Assembly (NCBI GenBank): GCA_028284605.1
Contig: JANQRL010000051.1
Coordinates: 1-64,000, forward strand
Direction: 5' to 3'
DNA from: Paracoccaceae bacterium
GTDB lineage: Bacteria; Pseudomonadota; Alphaproteobacteria; Rhodobacterales; Rhodobacteraceae
DNA length: 64,000 nt
The notes beneath the pieces are model-generated. The model made no database searches. It worked only from the letters and a program-made list of their open reading frames with translations, and was not told the origin of the DNA. Shown here piece by piece: positions 34,032 to 40,789 of this stretch (positions within the stretch are counted from its first letter, which is position 1; every line of letters begins with the position of its first letter). The position numbers and the translations under genes are program-made.

Positions 34032-34844
34032 CTAGCCGAATTTACCTGCGATGAAGCGCGCGGCCTCCTCGGTCTTGGCTTCGCCGAACACGTCCTCGGT
34101 GGGTCCGAGTTCCAGGAGCCGCCCGAGATGGAAGAAGGCGACGCGGTTGGCGATCCGTTTCGCCTCCATCATCGAATGGGTGACGATGACGATGGCGTGG
34201 TCCTTGCGCAGGTCCATCACCAGGTCCTCGACCTTCGCGGTAGCGATTGGGTCGATGGAGCCGGTGGGTTCGTCCATCAGCAGGACCTCCGGGTCGGTGC
34301 CCAGCGCCCGGGCGATGCAGAGCCGCTGCTGCTGGCCGCCGGAAAGGTCGATGCCGTCCTTGGTATGCAGGTCGTCCTTCACCTCGTCCCAGAGATGGGC
34401 GCGGCGCAGGCAGTTCTCGACGTGATCGGCGAGTTCCGCCCGGGTCCGGGTCAACCCGTGGATGCGGGCGCCATAGGCCACGTTCTCGAAGATCGAGCGG
34501 GCGAAGGGGTTCGGCTTCTGCGCCACCCAGCCGAAGCGGCGCCGGTGCTGGGGCGGGTCGATCTGGCGGTCGTGGATGTCGCCGCCGCTCATGGTGATCG
34601 TGCCGGTCATCCGCACGCCCTGGGTGCCGTCATGCATGCGGTTGAGGCATTTCAGCGCCGTGGACTTGCCGCAGCCCGAGGGGCCGATGAAGGCCAGCAC
34701 CTCGCGCTCGAAGAGGTCGAAGCTGACATCCTTCAGCGCCTGGGTGTCGTCGTACCAGAGATTGAGGTCGCTGACCTGGATCAGCGGGTCGGCGTTCCGG
34801 CCCGAAGGCCAGCGGTAGGTGGCGGGCGTGGTGGCGTCGAACAT
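34032..34844 (-). CDS. PstB-like phosphate ABC transporter ATPase, orphan copy
   Basis: A 270-residue ABC ATPase of the PstB group. Walker A is GPSGCGKST, the signature is LSGGQQQRLCIARAL, Walker B is VLLMDEPTGSIDP, and the H-loop is VTHSMMEAKR. PstB hallmarks include LKCLNRMHD and the long FGWVAQKPNPFARSIFENVAYG region. No pstS, pstC, pstA or phoU is adjacent, so this is a solitary copy. Either it serves a transporter elsewhere or it has a different partner. A strong AGGAGG site precedes the ATG at 34844. No clear Pho box was seen. Confidence 0.85.
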   Translation of the reverse strand: MFDATTPATYRWPSGRNADPLIQVSDLNLWYDDTQALKDVSFDLFEREVLAFIGPSGCGKSTALKCLNRMHDGTQGVRMTGTITMSGGDIHDRQIDPPQHRRRFGWVAQKPNPFARSIFENVAYGARIHGLTRTRAELADHVENCLRRAHLWDEVKDDLHTKDGIDLSGGQQQRLCIARALGTDPEVLLMDEPTGSIDPIATAKVEDLVMDLRKDHAIVIVTHSMMEAKRIANRVAFFHLGRLLELGPTEDVFGEAKTEEAARFIAGKFG

Positions 34845-34964
34845 CTCGTCCTCCTGACAGAAGCTGAGCGGACGCTTGCAACGGACCCGTACCGCCACTT
34901 CGATCTGGATCAATACGGCGCGAAGTTTCATCAAAACTTCATCTTGCCGTTACAAAACGGAATA

Positions 34965-34989
34965 CCGGCCCCGGAGGGTCCGGAGCCGG
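34965..34989 (-). terminator. Terminator of the secreted hydrolase gene
   Basis: CCGGCCCCGGA (34965-34975) and TCCGGAGCCGG (34979-34989) form an 11-bp stem with one G-U pair on the minus-strand RNA, followed by TATTCCGTTTTG. It lies 17 bases beyond the minus-strand stop at 35007. Confidence 0.7.
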
Positions 34990-35006
34990 CGTGCCGACAG
35001 GGGGCG

Positions 35007-35948
35007 TCACTGGGCGCGGAAGTGATCCGCCATGGTATCGGCGGCCTGGGTCACGGCGTCGGGGCGGTCGTAGAAGTCGAACTGGGTGACGTCGTCGAGC
35101 CATTCGGAGGTCGCGGCACCGAGATAGCCGGCAAGGAAGGTCCGCACGCCGTCGGGGATCGCCGCGCTTTCGGAGTGGACCACGGCCAGGGGCTTGTCGA
35201 GCCGGGCCGGATTGTCGGCCGGGTGATAGGTCAGCCAGCCTTCCCAGCCGGCATTGTTCCACTGGTTGTCATAGGCCGGGATCGCGCCGCGGTCGGCCTC
35301 GTAGTAGTAGCCGCCGATCGGCATCAGGACCCCCTCGGCGCCTTCGGGCCCGGCGGCGGGAATGATCTGGCCACCGGCGGCCTCGGCGGAGCGGGAGAGG
35401 TCGACCAGCCCGGCCACCCCCTCGGCCCCGCCATAGACCGCCTCGACGATCTCGGCGTTTTGCAGCCATGGGGCGACGAGGCCGACACTCCGCACCAGCG
35501 GGTTGCCGGCGACCGCGTCGACCATGTAGCCGGCGCTGGCGCAGATGCCGAGGCCGTGGATGCGGGTCGCGTCCACCTCCGGCAGGGTCGCGAGGACATC
35601 GAAGGCGGCGCGGACGTCGCTGGTCTTCGCCGCCGGGTCCTCCTTGAAGCGGACCTGGTTTTCGAGATCGCCGGACTTGCCCCAGCCGCGGAAGTCGAAG
35701 GTGAAGGCGGCGAAGCCGCGGCCGACCATCTCGGCGGCATAGGTGCGCGGCATCTGCTCTTCCACCGTGGTCCAGGCGCCGGTGACCAGCACCGTCGGCA
35801 GCGGGGTGCCGTCATGGCCTTCGGGCAGGTAGAGCGTGCCGGAAAGCGTCACGCCCTCGTTCTGGAAGGTGACGGTGCGGGTCTCGACACCGGCCATGGC
35901 GGTGCTGGCCAGGAGCGTGGCGGTGGCGGTGAGCGTGGTGCGGCTCAT
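35007..35948 (-). CDS. Secreted alpha/beta hydrolase
   Basis: A 313-residue exported hydrolase. The signal peptide is MSRTTLTATATLLASTAMAG. The oxyanion region (LVTGAW), FDFRGWGKSG and the nucleophile-elbow segment GLGICASAGY (residues 132-141) mark the alpha/beta fold. The elbow is unusual: the pattern could be read as G-x-C-x-S with Cys136 as nucleophile, as in dienelactone hydrolase, or as Cys-Ala-Ser-Ala-Gly with Ser138. The ATG at 35948 has GGAGGAC just upstream, which itself overlaps an earlier in-frame ATG at 35960. The AraC-type gene behind it is on the same strand and may control it. Confidence 0.82.
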   Translation of the reverse strand: MSRTTLTATATLLASTAMAGVETRTVTFQNEGVTLSGTLYLPEGHDGTPLPTVLVTGAWTTVEEQMPRTYAAEMVGRGFAAFTFDFRGWGKSGDLENQVRFKEDPAAKTSDVRAAFDVLATLPEVDATRIHGLGICASAGYMVDAVAGNPLVRSVGLVAPWLQNAEIVEAVYGGAEGVAGLVDLSRSAEAAGGQIIPAAGPEGAEGVLMPIGGYYYEADRGAIPAYDNQWNNAGWEGWLTYHPADNPARLDKPLAVVHSESAAIPDGVRTFLAGYLGAATSEWLDDVTQFDFYDRPDAVTQAADTMADHFRAQ

Positions 35949-36056
35949 GATGTCCTCCATCGGGATCGGGTTGCGATGGGAGGACCCTGTCAGGCGCCGC
36001 GCGCCGGCGAAGGCGCGATTCCTGCCGTCGGCTAGGCGATTCCTGCCGATCCGGGC

Positions 36057-36815
36057 TCAGCCGTCGCGCAGGGCGGCGGGCGTGGTGCCGAAGCGGCGCT
36101 TGAAGTGGCGTCCGAACCGGCTGAGGTCGTTGTAGCCGACCCGGTAGGCGATCTCGGCCACGCTGAGCCGGGTCGTGCGCAGCAGCACCGCCGCACGGTC
36201 GAGCCGGGCCGCGATGACGTATTGCAGGGGCGACCGGCCCGTGGCCGTCTTGAAGGCGCGGGCGAAGCGGGAGACGCTCATCGCCGCGACATCGGCCATG
36301 TCCTGAAGCCCGAGATCGCTGTCGAGCCGGTCGTGGATGTAATCGAGCGCCCGCCGCAAGCGCGTATCCTCGACCGCGACCGCCTCTTCGCGCGGCGGCG
36401 ACAGGACCCGGACAAGCTGTGCGGCGAAGGCCCGATGCATGGTCTCGCGGTAGAGCCGGTCGCCGGCGCCGAAGCTCTCGGCATTGAGCGCCATCGACAG
36501 AAGCAGCGGATCGAGGTCGCCGACCATCGGGCGCATGCCTTGCCGGTCGTCGAAACCGGCGTCGCGGAGCAATGCGCCTGGCACCTTGAGGGTGAGAAGA
36601 TCGAGCGCCGTCTCGAACTCGCAGATGCCATCGCTTCCTGCGGGCATGATCCAGCCCTGATGGCGCGCCAGGGGAATCCGCGCGGGGCGGTCGCCGCCGG
36701 TTGCGATCCGGTGCTCCGCCTGATCGGTCAGGAAGACACCGATGGTCAGCTCCGGCAGCGCGAAGGGACCGCCGCCGGCGGCGACCTCCGTGCGCGTTGT
36801 CAGAAGCTCGGCCAT
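36057..36815 (-). CDS. AraC family transcriptional regulator
   Basis: A 252-residue regulator with an N-terminal cupin-like sensing domain (residues ~1-140, PFALPELTIGVFLTD start) and two C-terminal helix-turn-helix motifs: GLQDMADVAAMSVSRFARAFKTATGRSPLQYVIAARLDRA and LSVAEIAYRVGYNDLSRFGRHFKRRFGTTPAALR in full. This is the cupin-AraC type associated with sugar or small-molecule metabolism. It is on the same strand as the hydrolase (108 bases between them) and may activate it. The ATG at 36815 has a GGGGG element before it. Confidence 0.9.
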   Translation of the reverse strand: MAELLTTRTEVAAGGGPFALPELTIGVFLTDQAEHRIATGGDRPARIPLARHQGWIMPAGSDGICEFETALDLLTLKVPGALLRDAGFDDRQGMRPMVGDLDPLLLSMALNAESFGAGDRLYRETMHRAFAAQLVRVLSPPREEAVAVEDTRLRRALDYIHDRLDSDLGLQDMADVAAMSVSRFARAFKTATGRSPLQYVIAARLDRAAVLLRTTRLSVAEIAYRVGYNDLSRFGRHFKRRFGTTPAALRDG

Positions 36816-36863
36816 CCCCCGAAAGATAGTGTGCCGGCCCGCGCGTGCCAAATGGCTCGGCGG

Positions 36864-37682
36864 TCAGCTCCCGAGCTTGGCATGGACCTCGTCGAGGTCG
36901 ATCTCCCCGGTGGGCATCTTGTTGCCCGGGTTCTCGAAATCGTAGCGGAAGAGGTGAAAGTCCTTCTTGTAGATCTCGTAGACCAGATGCATCGAGAGAT
37001 CGTCGAAGTAATCCTCCACCGGATGCGCGCGTTTCGGCCCGTGCCCCTCGCTCTCGTTGAAGCGCGGCACGTCCTTGAGCTTCACCTTCACCGGCGTCTC
37101 GATGGCGTCGAGCACCGATTGCATCCCGTCGTTGAACTCCTCGGTCCAGAAGATGTTGTCGTAGGACCCGCCATTGACGATGAAGGTCGAGATATGGCCC
37201 GACATCGCCGACCAGTGGATGTCCGGGTCCATCGGCCGGCGCCAGCGGATCGTGTCGCGGGCAAAGAGCAGGAAGCGGCGGAAGCTCTTGATCTGGTCGA
37301 ACTCGAAATCGTCCTCCGGGCTGCCGACCTCGATGCCGTATTTCTGGATCAGGAGCGGCACCAGGTTGCCGCGGTAGCGCTTGCCGTTGCGCTGGATGCC
37401 GCAGATCTTGTCGAAGAAGCTCGACAGGATCCGGGTATAGGGATTGCGCACGCAGGTGAAGGCGTAGCTCTTGTGGCCCGTCACGTTCTCCGAGATCAGC
37501 TCCTGGCTCCCCTCGAAGGCCCATTTGTGCATGCCGTTCTGGGCATCATGGATGTCGCCGTCGAAGAACTCGCCGTGATCCGAATAATACATGATCTGGC
37601 CGATGGACGAGCAGGCGCATTTCGGCACCACGCGGTAGACCACGCTCTCGCTCTCCGTCATCCAGGTGCCGGGAAAGCCCAT
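36864..37682 (-). CDS. Sulfotransferase family 2 protein
   Basis: A 272-residue sulfotransferase. The 5'-phosphosulfate loop for PAPS is RVVPKCACSSIGQIM and the 3'-phosphate site is TCVRNPYTRILSSFFDKI, as in the carbohydrate sulfotransferases related to animal HS2ST/CHST enzymes. No signal peptide or membrane helix, so it acts in the cytoplasm. The ATG at 37682 has a GGAGG site. It is divergent from a large glycosyltransferase across 142 bp, and the pair probably sulfates and builds a cell-surface glycan. The acceptor is unknown. Confidence 0.88.
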   Translation of the reverse strand: MGFPGTWMTESESVVYRVVPKCACSSIGQIMYYSDHGEFFDGDIHDAQNGMHKWAFEGSQELISENVTGHKSYAFTCVRNPYTRILSSFFDKICGIQRNGKRYRGNLVPLLIQKYGIEVGSPEDDFEFDQIKSFRRFLLFARDTIRWRRPMDPDIHWSAMSGHISTFIVNGGSYDNIFWTEEFNDGMQSVLDAIETPVKVKLKDVPRFNESEGHGPKRAHPVEDYFDDLSMHLVYEIYKKDFHLFRYDFENPGNKMPTGEIDLDEVHAKLGS

Positions 37683-37824
37683 TCCGCTCTGCCTCCGATG
37701 GTGCCCGAGAGACACCGCTGCCCCGATTGACGGGCAAAATTGCAAAGTCACCCTGTTTATTCAACGCCTGTTCACGGTATCAAGCCTAAACAATCCCAGA
37801 GCTTGGGTCGTTACGGTTTCTGTC

Positions 37825-39402
37825 ATGGCAAAAATTGCCTTCATTCTGCTCTGTCACAAGGACCCCGATGCGATCATCCAGCAGGCCGGGCAGCTGACGG
37901 CTGCGGGCGATTTCATGGCGATCCACTTCGATGCACGGGCGCCGAAGGCCGCCTATGACCGCATCCGCACCGCTCTGGCCGACAATCCGCGGGTGACCTT
38001 CGCCCGGCGCCGGGTGCGCTGCGGCTGGGGCGAGTGGAGCCTGGTTGAGGCCACGCTGCAGGCGGTCGAGGCGGCGGTGGCGGCGTTTCCGCGCGCGACC
38101 CATTTCTACATGCTCTCGGGCGACTGCATGGCGGTGAAATCGGCGCGCTACGCCCATGATTTCCTCGACGCCCACGACATGGACTATATCGAGAGCGTCG
38201 ATTTCTTCGACGGCGACTGGATCAAGACCGGGATGAAGAAGGAACGGCTGATCTACCGCCACGTCTTCAACGAGCGGACCCAGAAGAGGCTGTTCTACTG
38301 GTCGTTCTGGGCCCAGCGGCGGCTTGGCCTGACGCGGGAGATTCCTGCCGATCTCCAGATGATGATCGGCAGCCAGTGGTGGTGTCTGCGCCGGCGCACC
38401 ATCGAGTGGATCCTGAACTTCACCAGAGAGCGGCCCGATGTGATGCGGTTCTTCCGCACCACCTGGATCCCCGACGAGACCTTCTTTCAGACCCTGGTGC
38501 GTCACCTGGTGCCCGAGCCCGAGATCGAGTCCCGGACGCTCACGTTCCTGATGTTCTCCGATTACGGGATGCCGGTGACGTTCTACAACGATCACTACGA
38601 CCTGCTGCTGAGCCAGGATTTCCTCTTCGCGCGCAAGATCAGCCCCGAAGCGGCGGAACTGAAACGCCGGCTCGGCGCGCTCTATGCCTCGAACCGCGAC
38701 GATTTCCAGATCTCCGACGAGGGCCGCAACCTCTACAAGTTCCTCACCGGACGCGGCCGGATCGGGCGCCGCTTCGCCACCCGGTTCTGGGAGACCGAGG
38801 CGAGCCTGGGGCGCGACCGGGAACTGCTGATCGTGGCCTGCAAGAAATGGCATGTGGCCAAGCGGCTGGTGGGCTCGATCAAGCACCACACCAATATCCC
38901 GGCCATCGACTACCTCTTCAACGAGGAGGGCACGCCGCTCCCTGATCTGGGCGGCATCCAGACCACCCTCGAAAAGCGCACCCGCCATCGCCGGGCGCTG
39001 ATGCGGATGCTCTACGACTATTACGAGACCGACCGGCTGATCATCTGCCTCGACACCGCCAGCATGGACCTGCTTCAGGATTTCTACGCCGACCGGTCCA
39101 GCACGCGGCTTCTGGAGATCGAGTGCGAGTTCACCGATGACTACCTCGCCGGCCATGCCCGCCGCGTCGGCCTCGCCGGGGATCAGACCTCGGACGAGAC
39201 GTTGCGCCAGCTCCTGCCGACGATCCGGTTCGAGATCATGTATGAGAGCGACCGCATCCGCGACGCCAATTTCGAGAACCACAGCCGGCTCCGGCAATCC
39301 ATATCTCCGGCGGAGAATGTGCCCGATCTCGAAGCCTTCCTTTCGGTCGCCCCGGAAACCGCGCGGTCGATCGCCGAAACGCCCTATCTCTTCACCGATT
39401 GA
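37825..39402 (+). CDS. Core-2-branching-like glycosyltransferase with extra C-terminal domain
   Basis: A 525-residue protein. The N-terminal half (residues ~1-260) is a GT14/core-2 I-branching-type glycosyltransferase, with AKIAFILLCHKDPDAIIQQAGQL, HFDARAPKAAYDRI, FYMLSGDCMAVKS, IGSQWWCLRRRTIEWIL and the acidic WIPDETFFQTL. The C-terminal part (residues ~330-525, starting near ELLIVACKKWHVAKRLVG) is a second domain of unknown function seen in this order. It is cytoplasmic and likely adds an N-acetylglucosamine branch to a polysaccharide. It is divergent from the sulfotransferase. A HIT-family gene follows closely. Confidence 0.82.
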   Translation: MAKIAFILLCHKDPDAIIQQAGQLTAAGDFMAIHFDARAPKAAYDRIRTALADNPRVTFARRRVRCGWGEWSLVEATLQAVEAAVAAFPRATHFYMLSGDCMAVKSARYAHDFLDAHDMDYIESVDFFDGDWIKTGMKKERLIYRHVFNERTQKRLFYWSFWAQRRLGLTREIPADLQMMIGSQWWCLRRRTIEWILNFTRERPDVMRFFRTTWIPDETFFQTLVRHLVPEPEIESRTLTFLMFSDYGMPVTFYNDHYDLLLSQDFLFARKISPEAAELKRRLGALYASNRDDFQISDEGRNLYKFLTGRGRIGRRFATRFWETEASLGRDRELLIVACKKWHVAKRLVGSIKHHTNIPAIDYLFNEEGTPLPDLGGIQTTLEKRTRHRRALMRMLYDYYETDRLIICLDTASMDLLQDFYADRSSTRLLEIECEFTDDYLAGHARRVGLAGDQTSDETLRQLLPTIRFEIMYESDRIRDANFENHSRLRQSISPAENVPDLEAFLSVAPETARSIAETPYLFTD

Positions 39403-39421
39403 AGCCAGCCGAGGACCCGAG

Positions 39422-39787
39422 ATGGACTTCACCTACGACCCAGAGAACATCTTCGCCAAGATCCTGCGCGGCGAGATCCCGAACGACACGGTTTACGAGA
39501 ACGACCATGCGCTTGCCTTCCGGGACATCAACCCGCAGGCGCCGGTCCATGTGCTGGTGATCCCCAAGGGGCCTTACGTGTCGCTCGACCATTTCGCCGC
39601 CGAGGCCGCGCCGGAAGAACAGCTCGGCTTCATGGCCGCCGTGGCCGAGGTGTGCCGCGGCGAGGCGGTGGCGAACGGCTTTCGCGCGCTCTCCAACACG
39701 CGCCGCGACGGGGTCCAGGAGGTGCCGCATTTCCATCTCCACATCATCGGAGGCCGTCCCCTCGGCCGGATGCTGAGCCCGGCCTGA
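39422..39787 (+). CDS. HIT family nucleotide hydrolase (HinT-like)
   Basis: A 121-residue histidine-triad protein. The triad is HFHLHIIGG near the C-terminus, preceded by FAKILRGEIPNDTVYENDHALAFRDINPQAPVHVLVIPK, in separate strands. The group hydrolyses AMP-lysine and AMP-NH2-type nucleotides (purine nucleoside phosphoramidase) in the cytoplasm. The ATG at 39422 follows the upstream gene's stop by 19 bases, so it may be cotranscribed with the glycosyltransferase, but a functional link is not implied. Confidence 0.93.
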   Translation: MDFTYDPENIFAKILRGEIPNDTVYENDHALAFRDINPQAPVHVLVIPKGPYVSLDHFAAEAAPEEQLGFMAAVAEVCRGEAVANGFRALSNTRRDGVQEVPHFHLHIIGGRPLGRMLSPA

Positions 39788-39860
39788 GCGCGCCCCGGCT
39801 TGACTGCGGGTCCCCGGAATGTATCCCGGTTGCCGCGCCACCCGCGGAAGAAGGATGCCG

Positions 39861-40058
39861 ATGCCAATACCCCCTCCCGAGACCCAGGTCGTTTCCGCCT
39901 GGCGCGTATGTTGCGACGGCGGCGGCGGCGCGCTGGGCCATCCCAGGGTCTGGCTGAAGATCGACCGCGACACCGGCTATGTCGATTGCGGCTATTGCGA
40001 CGCCCGCTACATCCACAAGAGCTTCGAGGGCAAGGTCGCCGCCGCCGGGGAGGAATGA
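39861..40058 (+). CDS. Small zinc-finger protein, zf-CHCC family
   Basis: A 65-residue protein with a zinc-binding pattern: CC, then H in [25 protein letters not shown], ending in a Cys-x2-Cys pair. This is the CHCC finger related to the Complex I accessory subunit NDUFS6. In alphaproteobacteria similar small proteins are encoded away from complex I. The ATG at 39861 is favoured by AAGAAGG upstream; an ATG at 39855 is also possible. Its stop overlaps the next start codon by four bases. Confidence 0.85.
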   Translation: MPIPPPETQVVSAWRVCCDGGGGALGHPRVWLKIDRDTGYVDCGYCDARYIHKSFEGKVAAAGEE

Positions 40059-40720
40059 GAGCGGCGCGCCGGATCGGCCTGGCGCTGCTGGCCCCGGTTC
40101 TCACCTACCTGCTTGCGGCTCTGGTCGGCGCGCTCTGGCCCGGGCGGGTCGCAGAGGTGGCTGAGAGTGGCGCGGCGCGGGAGATTCGCCTGATCGCCGG
40201 CCCGATCCACTACGATGTCCTGCTGCCGCTGACCCCCGAGGTCGTGTCCCGTTTCAGCTTTGTCGAGGCGGCGGGTGTGCCGATCCGGCATCCGGAAGCG
40301 CGCTGGCTCTCGGTCGGCTGGGGCAGCGAGGCGTTCTACACCCGGACCGGCACTTATGCCGATATCTCGCTCCCGGTGATCTGGCGGGCGGCCACGGGCG
40401 ACAGCTCTGTGCTTCGGTTCGAGGCCCTCGGCATCCTGTCGGAGCATCCGGCGATCAGAACCCTGACGCTCGATGAAGCCCGGTTCGACGCGCTCGTCGC
40501 CGATCTCGCCCGGGCGACCGGCGCGGACCCCCGCGCGCTCGACGTCGCCGGCCACTCCGCCACCGACGCGTTCTACGCCGCCGAGGGCCATTTCGATCTC
40601 TTGCGGACCTGTAACACCTGGGTCGCCGACCGGCTCCGCGCCGCGGGGGTACCGATGGGCGTGTGGACCCCGACACCCTACGCGGTGACGCTCTCGCTGC
40701 GCCGGTTCGGCCATCTCTGA
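40055..40720 (+). CDS. TIGR02117/DUF2459 family protein
   Basis: A 221-residue protein with one N-terminal membrane anchor (residues ~8-28, [21 protein letters not shown]). It has the family's [26 protein letters not shown] and [26 protein letters not shown] segments, with a conserved His, Cys and Trp. The function is unknown, though a cysteine-peptidase-like role has been considered for related folds. It overlaps the zinc-finger gene by four bases and is followed by polA after 69 bases. Confidence 0.85.
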   Translation: MRAARRIGLALLAPVLTYLLAALVGALWPGRVAEVAESGAAREIRLIAGPIHYDVLLPLTPEVVSRFSFVEAAGVPIRHPEARWLSVGWGSEAFYTRTGTYADISLPVIWRAATGDSSVLRFEALGILSEHPAIRTLTLDEARFDALVADLARATGADPRALDVAGHSATDAFYAAEGHFDLLRTCNTWVADRLRAAGVPMGVWTPTPYAVTLSLRRFGHL

Positions 40721-40789
40721 CGCGCCGCGCGCTGGAAGCCCGGCCGCGAACATGGCAGACCGAAGACACCAGACCAAAGGAGCGGCGCC

